From assembly GCF_001514305.1 (NCBI RefSeq), contig NZ_KQ949088.1, positions 124,001 through 188,000 on the forward strand: DNA of 64,000 nt, written 5' to 3'. This document shows, in pieces, positions 16,650 to 25,306 of the stretch. Under the pieces are notes generated by a model. The model had not been told where the DNA came from. It ran no database searches and saw only the letters and a program-made list of their open reading frames with translations. This DNA is from Streptomyces dysideae (lineage in GTDB: Bacteria > Actinomycetota > Actinomycetes > Streptomycetales > Streptomycetaceae). A program made the translations under genes and the position numbers. How positions within the stretch are numbered: position 1 is the first letter of the stretch; every line of letters begins with the position of its first letter.

Positions 16650-17024
16650 TCAGACCTCCAGCTCCTCCTCGATCCTTCGGAGTTGGTGGCGGGCCATCGC
16701 CAGGTTGGACCTCTTCACGTCGAGGACCAGGTAGAGGAAGAGTCCGTTGCCGCCCCGGCCGCGGATCAGGCGGATCAGGTGGTACTGGTCGGACAGCGTG
16801 ATCAGGATGTCCTCGATCTGGCTCTTGAGCCCGAGGTGTTCCATGGTGCGCATCTTGGCGCGGACCACATCGGTGTTGCCGGCGGCGGCGACGTTGAGGT
16901 CGAAGCTCTTGCCGCCGCCCAGCGTGCCCAGCGCCATGCCGCTGGTGTAGTCGACGAGCGCGACGCCGGTGGCGCCCTCGATGGAGGCGAGCGCCTCTTT
17001 CAGTGCGGTTTCGGTGTTGGTCAT
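16650..17024 (-). CDS. Roadblock/LC7 domain protein (1)
   Basis: A 124-residue single roadblock/LC7 domain: VALVDYTSGMALGTLGGGKSF near the N-terminus and a long C-terminal helix (LDVKRSNLAMARHQLRRIEE). Family members bind and regulate small GTPases (MglB) or dimerise as scaffolds. It is the last gene of a four-gene leftward cluster and is closest in form to the first roadblock gene of that cluster. GAGGGAA precedes the ATG. Confidence 0.85.
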   Translation of the reverse strand: MTNTETALKEALASIEGATGVALVDYTSGMALGTLGGGKSFDLNVAAAGNTDVVRAKMRTMEHLGLKSQIEDILITLSDQYHLIRLIRGRGGNGLFLYLVLDVKRSNLAMARHQLRRIEEELEV

Positions 17025-17044
17025 GACTGTTCCCTCGGTTCCTC

Positions 17045-17641
17045 TCAACTTTCGGTGGTGGTGCGCGCCACCGTTGGTGCGGCGGGCGCTTCGGTGGCCG
17101 GGGTCGGGGTCGGGGTGGGGGTGGGGGTGGGGGCGCGGGTAGCGGGGGGCTTGGAGCGGGAGGCGCGTGGGGTTCTGGCGCGGGGCGCGGTGGTCTTGGC
17201 GGCCGTCTCCGCCGAGGGCTTCGCCTGGGACTTGGTCGGAGGCATGTCCGGGGGCTTGTCCGGGGGTGCCGTGGCGGCGTCGACGAGTTCCCCGATGCGG
17301 GTGGCCGCCCGGCGGCCCTCCAGATGGAGGCGGCCGACGTTGACGGGGTCCTGGGCGAGCAGGGTCAGGACGGCGGCAGGGCCCGCCGCGTACGTCGCCA
17401 CACAGCCGTGCACGCCGTGTACCAGCAGTTCGCGGAAGTCCCCCTGGCCGGTCGCCTCCGCCAACTGTGCGGCGAGGCCGCGTGCGGTCGTGGTGAGCGC
17501 GGCCAGGTTCTCCGGGTCGATGCCGGGGGTGTCCTGGGCGAGGACGAGACCGTCGGCGCAGGCCACGAGGGCGCCGGTGAGCTGGGGCACGCGGGCTCTG
17601 AGCCGGCGCAACTCCTCGAGGATGTCGCTCTCCGCTGCCAT
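17045..17641 (-). CDS. Roadblock/LC7 domain protein (2) with Pro/Thr tail
   Basis: A 198-residue protein with a CvnB/MglB-like roadblock domain at about 5-115 (VPQLTGALVACADGLVLAQD, then HGVHGCVATYAAGPAAVLTL). The tail of about 80 residues is disordered, rich in Pro, Ala, Lys and Arg, and ends in five or more PT repeats encoded by a GGGGTC-type hexamer run (about 17100-17135). I chose the ATG at 17641 because GGAG lies seven bases upstream; longer starts lack one. The domain resembles the CvnB component of conservons, but no sensor kinase or GTPase is beside it. Confidence 0.85.
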   Translation of the reverse strand: MAAESDILEELRRLRARVPQLTGALVACADGLVLAQDTPGIDPENLAALTTTARGLAAQLAEATGQGDFRELLVHGVHGCVATYAAGPAAVLTLLAQDPVNVGRLHLEGRRAATRIGELVDAATAPPDKPPDMPPTKSQAKPSAETAAKTTAPRARTPRASRSKPPATRAPTPTPTPTPTPATEAPAAPTVARTTTES

Positions 17642-17684
17642 CAGGTCTCTCCTCTCGGCGCGGGTCCACTGCCGCTGCCGCCGC

Positions 17685-18536
17685 TCAAAGGGTCTCCAGC
17701 GCATCCCTGAGCCTCTTCAGCAACGTGATGTGGGGATCGGTGAACTCGGGCGGAAGTGCTTCGAGCACGTCGAGCCCCTCGAGTGCGAGTCCATCGGGCG
17801 GTTCGGTGCGGGCCTGCGGGCGGGGCTCGACGACTCCGGCCGCCGCCAGCCGCCGTAGGTCCACCAGCGTGTGGAACGACGGGCGGCCCAGGTCCCGGGC
17901 GATCTCCGTCGCCGTGCGGACGCCGTCCAGCCGGGCCAGGACCGCCCGCTGGCGTGCGCTGGGCGCCGGGAGCGCCAACCGGTCCGCCCGGGTGAGCGGG
18001 GCGTGGTCCGTGGCCGGATCGGGCCAGATGCCGTGCAGCAGATCGCGGCGGCGCAGCGTCTCGCGCTCCAGGGCGGCCACCGGCACCGGGCACTCACAGC
18101 CGGGTCCGGCCTCGCCGCCGTAGCGGAAGCGGCCAGGGGCGCTGCTGGGGGCGAGGACGAAGTACGCCGCGTCGTACAGCGCGGTGAGCCGGCACAGCTC
18201 CAGCGCTCCCGGGGTGAGGCGTCCGCCGTCGACCAGGTGGTGGCCGGCGCGGTGCCGGTCGCCGGTCTCGGCCTCCGCCTCCCGCCAGGCCTCGGCGTCC
18301 AGCGTGCCGCGGGCGGTGAGCAGGACGTCGAGGCCGGGTGCGGAGGGGCTCTCGGCGTGCACCACCCGGCCCTCGGCGAGGTGGAGCATGCCGCGCTCCC
18401 GGACGAGGACGCCGGTGGCGTGCTCGGCGGCGAGCCGGGTCAGCATCGGCGAGACGCCGCCCGAGCCCCGATCCCGTGCCGCCGCCTTGTTCCGCACGGG
18501 TAGCCGGGGCGGCGGAGGGGTCCGTACGACGGTCAT
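17685..18536 (-). CDS. DUF4388 domain protein with C-terminal winged helix
   Basis: A 283-residue protein. Residues about 25-130 read as a DUF4388/PatA-N-like domain (HATGVLVRERGMLHLAEGR) that follows roadblock proteins in other bacteria. A Cys-containing middle section follows, then a helix-turn-helix-like region near 205-245 (ATEIARDLGRPSFHTLVDLR). The ATG overlaps the stop of the upstream roadblock gene (ATGA). It may connect a roadblock GTPase-type switch to transcription, which is inference. Confidence 0.75.
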   Translation of the reverse strand: MTVVRTPPPPRLPVRNKAAARDRGSGGVSPMLTRLAAEHATGVLVRERGMLHLAEGRVVHAESPSAPGLDVLLTARGTLDAEAWREAEAETGDRHRAGHHLVDGGRLTPGALELCRLTALYDAAYFVLAPSSAPGRFRYGGEAGPGCECPVPVAALERETLRRRDLLHGIWPDPATDHAPLTRADRLALPAPSARQRAVLARLDGVRTATEIARDLGRPSFHTLVDLRRLAAAGVVEPRPQARTEPPDGLALEGLDVLEALPPEFTDPHITLLKRLRDALETL

Positions 18537-18940
18537 TCCAGCACCAGCCGTCCGGCCATCTCGCCGAGCCTGATACGCGCCAGCGCGAGGTTGCCCTCCG
18601 CGCGGGCCAGCCACAGGTGCAGGCACACGCTGCTGTCGAAGGACGTCCGCACGAACCGCAGCACGTGGTAGCTGTTCCGGTTGCTGATGATCAGGTCCTC
18701 GACGGGTGGATCGGCGCCGTCTTCTTCGGTGCCGTCCCCGTCAGGGTCGGGCGCGAAGGCGTGCTGCTCGGCGGCGAGCCGGGCGAGCTCGGCGGCCTCC
18801 ACCGCGGCCGTCTCCCGGTCGCCGCCCGGGGACTCCCCGACGATGCCCAGGGCCAGTCCGCTCGTCCAGTCGACCAGCGCGGCGCCCCGGGCACCGGGCA
18901 GTCGCATGGCTTCCAGCAGGCACTCGTCGATTCCGGGCAC
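18533..18940 (-). CDS. Roadblock/LC7 domain protein (3)
   Basis: A 135-residue single roadblock domain: MPGIDECLLEAMRLPGARGA, then ALVDWTSGLALGIVG, an acidic insert (about 60-80) absent from copy 1, and a C-terminal helix LARAEGNLALARIRLGEM. First gene of the leftward cluster and translationally coupled to the DUF4388 gene. Its similarity to copy 1 (DWTSGLALG against DYTSGMALG) suggests a local duplication. Confidence 0.85.
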   Translation of the reverse strand: MPGIDECLLEAMRLPGARGAALVDWTSGLALGIVGESPGGDRETAAVEAAELARLAAEQHAFAPDPDGDGTEEDGADPPVEDLIISNRNSYHVLRFVRTSFDSSVCLHLWLARAEGNLALARIRLGEMAGRLVLE

Positions 18941-19058
18941 CGTGGCTCCCCTCCCGCCTGTAGTTCGGCTGAGTGACCCCGAAACTACGCACCGTGTGGG
19001 AGAGGAGTGAGGCTTCTGGCATTTTCCAGTGGAACATGCGGCAGATGACTAGGGTGGG

Positions 19059-19087
19059 TCAACTGGCCTGGCTTCCGGGACAGTTGA
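19059..19087. terminator. Inverted repeat after the decarboxylase-like gene
   Basis: TCAACTG (19059-19065) pairs with CAGTTGA (19081-19087) around 15 bases, 22 bases past the stop of the leftward gene. It may be its terminator, or an operator for the roadblock cluster downstream. Confidence 0.45.
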
Positions 19088-19108
19088 TCAGTGGTGCTCC
19101 GGCGTGCG

Positions 19109-20551
19109 TCAACGCCCCCCGGGTGCGCGGAGGGTGGTGAGGGCGGCCGCGTGCGCCCCTCCCGACTCGGCCACGATCTCCTCGACGCTCTGCGGCTCGC
19201 GTACGGTCGCGAAGGCGATGCCTCCGGCCCCGTCCGGGGCGAAGCCGTAGATCCCGGGTCGGGCGAGGGAGTTGTAGGCGTAGTGGTGCGCGAAGTAGTA
19301 CGCGCCCGTGTCGAGCGCCGCCGCGTAGTCGCCCTGTTCCAGCAACGGCAGCGCGCGCCCCGTCGCCAGCAGGTCGCCCGCGAAGCACGCCGGACCGGCG
19401 ACGTCCTGCACCACGTCGGGCCCCTCCTTCGGCCGCCCCTTGCCGTCGTACGCGGCGATCCTGAGCGGCCACGCTCCCGGCGCGTACACCGTCCGGGTCG
19501 CCACCTGCACGCCCGCGTGCGTGACCGCGACCGGCCGTCCGCCGGCGCTCTTGGCGTACTCGACCCGGGCCACCACCGTGCCGTGCTTGGCCAGCAGCGA
19601 CCGCCCGAACTCCGTCACCAGTCCGTACCGCTCGTCGAACAGCCCCGGCACCGCCTCGCGCAGCACGCGCGCGTAGTCCGCGTACGTCGGTGTCGTCGCG
19701 TCCGACCTGAAGTTCACCGGCAGTCCGCCGCCGATGTCGATCGTGTCGATCTGCGGCCGCCCGATCCGCCGGTTGATCTCCTCGGCGAGCCCGTACGTCT
19801 CCGCCACGCCCTCGGCCATCAGCGACAGCGGGATGCCCTGCGAGCCGGTGTGCGCGTGCAGCCGGGTCAGCCAAGGGCGCTCGGCGTACGCCCGGACCAC
19901 CCACTCGCGCGCCCCCTCGTCCCGCAGCGCCACCCCGAACTTCGAGGTCGCCGTGGCGGTGGACAGTGCCTCGATGGAACCGCCGCCGACCTGCGGGTTC
20001 ACCCGGATCCCGATGGGGGAGCGGCTGACCGCCGACCGCATCAGCCCGGCGATGCGGTCCAGCTCCTGCGGATTGTCCGCGTTGACGGCGATCCCGAGCG
20101 CCAGCGCCTCCCGAAGCTCGGCCGGTGTCTTGGCGGGTGAGTCCAGGACCGTCCGGCCCGGCGACAGCCCCGCCGCCCGGGCCAGCGCCAGCTCTCCCGG
20201 GCTCGCCACCTCGGCGCCGATCCCCTCCTCCCGCAGCAGCCGCAGCACCGGCACCAGCGGGGTCGCCTTCACCGCGAAGGCGTGCAGCACGGGCGTGCCG
20301 GGCGCGGTGACCGCGTCGAAGGCCGTCCGCAGAGCCGCCGCCGACTCCTGGATGCCGGTGACGTCGAGCAGGCCGACGACGGGGGTGGTCGGCCCGAGCA
20401 GCCCCTGCTCCACCGCGGCCCGCACCGCCTCGTCCCGCCGGCCCGCCCGCGCGGCGTCGGAGCGGCTCTCGTGATCGCTGTCGTGATCGTCGTTGACGTT
20501 GCCCACAACATCCCCCGTCATGTCGTTGCCTGCGTCCATGCGTCCAGCCAA
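19109..20551 (-). CDS. Diaminopimelate decarboxylase-like PLP enzyme
   Basis: About 480 residues, fold type III decarboxylase. The PLP Lys is in HAFAVKATPL, the barrel glycine loop in IDIGGGLPVNF, the His/Ser of LHAHTGSQG, and the opposite-subunit Cys in GPACFAGD. The C-terminal beta domain ends YAYNSLARPGIYGFAPD. The substrate could be meso-DAP or another D-configured or basic amino acid; it may not be the housekeeping LysA. The N-terminal 30 residues are hydrophilic, and the start is uncertain (TTG used; ATGs at 20539 and 20521). Divergent from hutU. Confidence 0.85.
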   Translation of the reverse strand: MAGRMDAGNDMTGDVVGNVNDDHDSDHESRSDAARAGRRDEAVRAAVEQGLLGPTTPVVGLLDVTGIQESAAALRTAFDAVTAPGTPVLHAFAVKATPLVPVLRLLREEGIGAEVASPGELALARAAGLSPGRTVLDSPAKTPAELREALALGIAVNADNPQELDRIAGLMRSAVSRSPIGIRVNPQVGGGSIEALSTATATSKFGVALRDEGAREWVVRAYAERPWLTRLHAHTGSQGIPLSLMAEGVAETYGLAEEINRRIGRPQIDTIDIGGGLPVNFRSDATTPTYADYARVLREAVPGLFDERYGLVTEFGRSLLAKHGTVVARVEYAKSAGGRPVAVTHAGVQVATRTVYAPGAWPLRIAAYDGKGRPKEGPDVVQDVAGPACFAGDLLATGRALPLLEQGDYAAALDTGAYYFAHHYAYNSLARPGIYGFAPDGAGGIAFATVREPQSVEEIVAESGGAHAAALTTLRAPGGR

Positions 20552-20668
20552 ACACAGCGCCGCGCCCGGGCCGACGGGCCGGTGTATTGACTAGTTCTAT
20601 TCATGGCGTCAGGATGTGAATATCGGCAGTAACAGTCCACTGGGAGCAATCCGCACAGGAGGCAGACC

Positions 20669-22333
20669 GTGTCAGGACCCCGCCCCGTACGAGCGCCGCG
20701 CGGCACGGAACTGAGCGCCCTGGGATGGCAGCAGGAGGCCGCCCTGCGGATGCTGCAGAACAACCTCGACCCGGAGGTCGCCGAGCACCCGGACAAGCTC
20801 GTCGTCTACGGCGGGACGGGCAAGGCCGCCCGCGACTGGCGTTCCTTCGACGCGATGGTGCGCACGCTCAGGACGTTGAAGCAGGACGAGACCATGCTCG
20901 TCCAGTCCGGCCGCCCCGTCGGCGTCATGCAGACCCACGAGTGGGCGCCGCGCGTGCTCATCGCCAACTCCAACCTCGTCGGCGACTGGGCCAACTGGGA
21001 GGAGTTCCGCCGTCTGGAGGCCCTCGGGCTGACCATGTACGGGCAGATGACCGCCGGCTCCTGGATCTACATCGGCACCCAGGGCATCCTCCAGGGCACC
21101 TACGAGACCTTCTCCGCCGTCGCCGCGAAGAAGTTCGGCGGCACCCTCGCCGGGACGATCACCCTCACCGCCGGCCTCGGCGGCATGGGCGGTGCCCAGC
21201 CCCTCGCCGTGACCATGAACGACGGTGTCGTGATCTGTGTCGACTGCGACCCGCGGGCGATCGAGCGGCGCATCGAGCACCGCTACCTGGACGTGAAGGC
21301 CGACTCCCTGGACCACGCCCTCCAACTGGCGGTGGAGGCGCGGGACCAGCGCAAGGCACTCTCCATCGGCGTCCTCGGCAACGCAGCCGAGCTCGTCCCG
21401 CAGCTGCTGGCCATGGGCGCCCCCATCGACATCGTCACCGACCAGACCTCGGCGCACGATCCGCTGGCGTACCTGCCGCTGGGAGTCGACTTCGACGACA
21501 TGGCCTCCTACGCGGCCAAGGACCCGGCGGGCTTCACCACCCGTGCGCGTGAGTCCATGGCCCGGCACGTCGAGGCCATGGTCGGCTTCATGGACGCCGG
21601 CGCCGAGGTCTTCGACTACGGCAACTCGATCCGCGGTGAGGCCCAGCTCGCCGGGTACGAGCGGGCGTTCGCCTTCCCCGGGTTCGTGCCCGCCTATATC
21701 CGGCCGCTGTTCTGCGAGGGCAAGGGCCCCTTCCGGTGGGCGGCGCTGTCCGGCGACCCCGCCGACATCACGAAGACCGACAAAGCGATCCTCGAGCTCT
21801 TCCCCGAGAACGAGTCCCTCGCCCGCTGGATCAAGATGGCCGGCGAGCGGGTGCACTTCCAGGGGCTGCCCGCGCGTATCTGCTGGCTGGGGTATGGCGA
21901 GCGGGACAAGGCCGGTGAGCGGTTCAACGACATGGTCGCCAGCGGTGAGCTGGCGGCGCCGCTGGCGATCGGGCGCGATCACCTGGACTGCGGGTCGGTG
22001 GCGTCTCCCTACCGTGAGACCGAGGCCATGCTGGACGGATCCGACGCGATCGCCGACTGGCCGCTGCTGAACGCCATGGTGAACGTGGCGTCCGGGGCGT
22101 CGTGGGTGTCCCTGCACCACGGGGGTGGCGTGGGGATGGGGCGGTCCATCCACGCCGGGCAGGTGACTGTGGCCGACGGGACGAAGCTGGCCGGGGAGAA
22201 GATCCGGCGTGTCCTGACGAACGACCCCGGTATGGGTGTCATCCGGCATGTCGATGCCGGTTACGACATCGCGGAGTCGGTCGCCGACGAGCGGGGTGTG
22301 CGGGTTCCCATGCGCGAGGGTGACGACGCGTGA
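20669..22333 (+). CDS. hutU: Urocanate hydratase
   Basis: A 554-residue protein, the normal length. It contains the family sequences VYGGTGKAARDW, QTHEWAPRV and TAGLGGMGGAQPL, the NAD-binding GVLGNAAE, and DCGSVASPYRET with the active-site Cys and SWVSLHHGGGVGMG near the end. It hydrates urocanate to imidazolone propionate using tightly bound NAD+. The GTG has AGGAGG seven bases upstream. First gene of a four-gene operon whose starts overlap the preceding stops or lie within 80 bases. Confidence 0.97.
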   Translation: MSGPRPVRAPRGTELSALGWQQEAALRMLQNNLDPEVAEHPDKLVVYGGTGKAARDWRSFDAMVRTLRTLKQDETMLVQSGRPVGVMQTHEWAPRVLIANSNLVGDWANWEEFRRLEALGLTMYGQMTAGSWIYIGTQGILQGTYETFSAVAAKKFGGTLAGTITLTAGLGGMGGAQPLAVTMNDGVVICVDCDPRAIERRIEHRYLDVKADSLDHALQLAVEARDQRKALSIGVLGNAAELVPQLLAMGAPIDIVTDQTSAHDPLAYLPLGVDFDDMASYAAKDPAGFTTRARESMARHVEAMVGFMDAGAEVFDYGNSIRGEAQLAGYERAFAFPGFVPAYIRPLFCEGKGPFRWAALSGDPADITKTDKAILELFPENESLARWIKMAGERVHFQGLPARICWLGYGERDKAGERFNDMVASGELAAPLAIGRDHLDCGSVASPYRETEAMLDGSDAIADWPLLNAMVNVASGASWVSLHHGGGVGMGRSIHAGQVTVADGTKLAGEKIRRVLTNDPGMGVIRHVDAGYDIAESVADERGVRVPMREGDDA

Positions 22334-23883
22334 CTCAGCATGAGGGCGGGCACGGCAGCTCTCCGGTGGGGGCCGATGTCTCGTCGCCGGGCGCGGGCCC
22401 GGCTGTGCCCACCCTCCCCCACTCTCAACTTCGTTCGAGCGGGGGGACCCCCAACGCCCCGCGGAACGACTGCCCGCAGCCTGTGGCGGGTGACGGCCGT
22501 CCGGAGCCTGTCGCGGGTGAGGGGCGACCTGGACCGACCGCGGGTGAGCCTGTGGCGGGTGCGGGCCGGCCTGGGCCGGCCGGCGGGCCGAGCGGTGCCG
22601 CCCGGCGGCCTGCGGGCAGCGATGCACCGCAGCCTGGGCCGGCTGTGGGCCGGACTGGCGGATCCTTCCATGAGATGTGGCGCGAGCTGCTACCCATCGG
22701 TCGTCACCCCGCCTCCGGCGGCTACCGCCGCTACGCCTGGACCGGTGCCGACGCCGAATGCCGGGCCTGGTTCAAGGAGCAGGCCGAGGGACGCGGGCTG
22801 ACCTACGAGGTCGACCGCAACGGCAACCAGTGGGCCTGGCTCGGGGATCCCGCTGCCGGGGACGCCGTCGTCACCGGGTCTCATCTCGACTCCGTGCCCG
22901 ACGGCGGCGCCTTCGACGGGCCCCTCGGGGTCGTCTCCTCGTTCGCCGCGCTCGATGAACTCCGCGCCCGCCAGGTCACGTTCACCAGGCCCCTCGCCCT
23001 CGTCAACTTCGGTGACGAGGAGGGCGCGCGGTTCGGGCTCGCCTGCGTCGGGTCACGGCTCACCGCCGGGCAGCTCACCGTCGAGCAGGCGCACCGGCTG
23101 ACCGACGGGGACGGGGTCAGCCTTCCGCAGGCCGTGGCGGCCGCCGGGTACGACCCCGACCGCATCGGGGCCGACCCCGAACGGCTCGCCCGTATCGGCG
23201 CCTTCGTCGAGCTGCATGTCGAGCAGGGGCGGGCCCTCGATCTGAGCGGTGATCGTGTGGGCATCGCCAGCGCCATCTGGCCGCACGGGCGGTGGCGGTT
23301 CGACTTCCGGGGCGAGGCCAACCACGCCGGCACCACACGGCTCGTGGACCGGCGTGACCCGATGCTGTCGTACGCCGAGACCGTCCTGGCGGCACGGCGA
23401 GAGGCTCGACTCGCCGGTGCCGTCGCCACCTTCGGCAAGATCACCGTCGAGCCGAACGGCGTCAACGCCATCCCCTCCCTGGTACGCGGCTGGCTCGACT
23501 CCCGTGCCGCCGACCAGGCGAGCCTCGACCTCGTGGTCAACGGCGTCGAGAAGGCCGCCCGCGAGTACGCCGCCGCGCACGGCGTCGACCTGGACGTCGT
23601 CCGTGAGTCCTTCACGCCCGTCGTGGAGTTCGACCACGCCCTGCGCGACGAGCTCTCCCGGATCCTGGGCAAGGACAAGGAAGCCGAGCTCAAGGTCCCC
23701 GTCCTAGGCACTGGTGCCGGACACGACGCCGGGATCCTGTCCGGGAGCATCCCGACCGCCATGCTGTTCGTACGCAACCCCACCGGCGTCTCGCACTCCC
23801 CGGCCGAGTTCGCGGCCGAGGACGACTGCGTGGCCGGGGTGCTCGCCCTCGCCGACGTACTGGAAGGACTGGCCTGCAGGTGA
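22330..23883 (+). CDS. M20-family amidohydrolase (allantoate amidohydrolase-like), probable formylglutamate-branch enzyme
   Basis: A 517-residue protein. The catalytic part (about 115-517) has all dinuclear metal ligands: GSHLDSVPDGG (His, Asp), FGDEEGARFG (Glu pair), ELHVEQG (His) and GTGAGHDAG (His), plus the lid domain RGEANHAGTT. The first 115 residues are Pro/Gly/Ala-rich near-repeats (for example GDGRPEPVAGEGRPGP) not needed for the fold and interrupted by a palindromic repeat. GTGA overlap with hutU. Lying between hutU and hutF, it probably deformylates N-formylglutamate rather than acting on allantoate; this is inference. Confidence 0.85.
   Translation: MTQHEGGHGSSPVGADVSSPGAGPAVPTLPHSQLRSSGGTPNAPRNDCPQPVAGDGRPEPVAGEGRPGPTAGEPVAGAGRPGPAGGPSGAARRPAGSDAPQPGPAVGRTGGSFHEMWRELLPIGRHPASGGYRRYAWTGADAECRAWFKEQAEGRGLTYEVDRNGNQWAWLGDPAAGDAVVTGSHLDSVPDGGAFDGPLGVVSSFAALDELRARQVTFTRPLALVNFGDEEGARFGLACVGSRLTAGQLTVEQAHRLTDGDGVSLPQAVAAAGYDPDRIGADPERLARIGAFVELHVEQGRALDLSGDRVGIASAIWPHGRWRFDFRGEANHAGTTRLVDRRDPMLSYAETVLAARREARLAGAVATFGKITVEPNGVNAIPSLVRGWLDSRAADQASLDLVVNGVEKAAREYAAAHGVDLDVVRESFTPVVEFDHALRDELSRILGKDKEAELKVPVLGTGAGHDAGILSGSIPTAMLFVRNPTGVSHSPAEFAAEDDCVAGVLALADVLEGLACR
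22411..22452 (+). repeat. Streptomyces palindromic repeat inserted in coding sequence
   Basis: A hairpin-forming element: CTCCCCC arm, inner stem CTC..GAG around CTTCGTTC, then GGGGGGA and CCCCC. From memory, close variants of this element are common in Streptomyces intergenic DNA. Here it is read in frame as PTLPHSQLRSSGGTPN within the non-catalytic N-terminal extension. Confidence 0.75.
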
Positions 23884-25229
23884 CGCCGACCCAGCAGACA
23901 CGGACGTACTGGCTGGAGCATGCCTGGCTCGGCACCCACGTCGAGCCGGGTGTCCTCCTGGAGGTCGCCGACGGTCGCATCACCGCCGTCCGCCCGGACA
24001 CCCCGGCCCCGCCCCCCGGCGCCGAGCTCCTGCGCGGGCTGACGCTCCCAGGGCTCGCCAACGCCCACTCGCACGCCTTCCACCGCGCTCTCCGCGGCAC
24101 CGTCCAGGGCGGCTCCGGAACCTTCTGGACCTGGCGTGAGGTCATGTACTCCGTCGCCGACCGGATGACCCCGGACACCTACCACGCCCTCGCCCGCGCC
24201 GTGTACGCCGAGATGGCCCTCGCCGGCGTCACCGCCGTCGGCGAGTTCCACTACGTCCACCACGCCCCGGGCGGTACCCCGTACGCCGACCCCAACGCCA
24301 TGGGCGAGGCCCTCATCGCGGCCGCCGCCGAAGCCGGTATCCGGATCACCCTCCTCGACACCGCCTATCTCTCCGCCGGCTTCGGGCAGCCGCCCAACAC
24401 CCACCAGCTCCGCTTCTCCGACGGGACGGCGGACGCCTGGGCCGAACGCTGTTCAGTTCTCAAGGAACGGGATCACGCGCGGATCGGCGCGGCCATTCAC
24501 TCCGTACGGGCCGTGCCCGCCGGCCAGTTGGCGACCGTGGCACGGTGGGCCGAGGAGCGGCGGGCCCCGCTGCATGTGCACCTCTCCGAGCAGACCGCCG
24601 AGAACGACGCCTGCCGGGAGGCCCATGGGTGCACGCCCACCCAGCTGCTCGCCGAGCACGGTGTCCTCGGGGCACGCACCACCGGCGTGCACAACACCCA
24701 CCTCACCGACGAGGACATCGCCCTCGTCGGTGGCAGCGGCACCGGTACCTGCATGTGCCCGACGACTGAACGCGACCTCGCCGACGGCATCGGCCCGGCG
24801 GCCGCCCTCCAGGTCGCGGGCTCCCCACTGTCCCTCGGCTCCGACAGCCACGCCGTGATCGACCTGCTCGAAGAGGCCCGCGCGATGGAGCTGGACGAGC
24901 GCCTGCGCACCCGTACGCGAGGTCACTGGACGGCGGCGGCCCTCCTGCGGGCGGCCTCGGCCGACGGCCACGCGGCCCTCGGCTGGGACGACGCGGGCAC
25001 CCTGGAGCCCGGCGCGCTCGCCGACTTCACGACGATCGTTCTCGACTCGGTCAGGACGGCAGGGCCGCTTCCGCGGCTCGGTGCCGAGACGGCTGTATTC
25101 GCCGCGTCGGCAGCAGACGTGTCGCATACGGTCGTGGGAGGTCGGCACGTCGTGCGCGACGGGGCGCACGCCCTCGTACCGGATGTGCCGAAAGCCCTCG
25201 CGGACGCCGTCGCAGTCCTGCGCGGATGA
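23880..25229 (+). CDS. hutF: Formimidoylglutamate deiminase
   Basis: A 449-residue amidohydrolase-superfamily member. The metal HxH is in GLANAHSHAFHRALRG, further His in PLHVHLSEQ and HNTHL, and the Asp in LSLGSDSHAV. The sequence GTFWTWREVMY is typical of HutF. It converts N-formimino-L-glutamate to N-formyl-L-glutamate and ammonia, the route used where HutG formiminoglutamase is absent. GTG overlaps the M20 stop (GTGA). Confidence 0.93.
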   Translation: MTPTQQTRTYWLEHAWLGTHVEPGVLLEVADGRITAVRPDTPAPPPGAELLRGLTLPGLANAHSHAFHRALRGTVQGGSGTFWTWREVMYSVADRMTPDTYHALARAVYAEMALAGVTAVGEFHYVHHAPGGTPYADPNAMGEALIAAAAEAGIRITLLDTAYLSAGFGQPPNTHQLRFSDGTADAWAERCSVLKERDHARIGAAIHSVRAVPAGQLATVARWAEERRAPLHVHLSEQTAENDACREAHGCTPTQLLAEHGVLGARTTGVHNTHLTDEDIALVGGSGTGTCMCPTTERDLADGIGPAAALQVAGSPLSLGSDSHAVIDLLEEARAMELDERLRTRTRGHWTAAALLRAASADGHAALGWDDAGTLEPGALADFTTIVLDSVRTAGPLPRLGAETAVFAASAADVSHTVVGGRHVVRDGAHALVPDVPKALADAVAVLRG

Positions 25230-25306
25230 CCCCGGCCCGCCCACCCGCGCGGCCGGCCCCCGCCCCCGAACCTGACCCCACCACCGACCAGGCCAACAAG
25301 GACGCC

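Noticed and set aside
17100..17135. Hexamer run that might be taken as a repeat array or CRISPR-like element
   Set aside because: It simply encodes the PT tail of a roadblock protein; units are six bases with no spacers.
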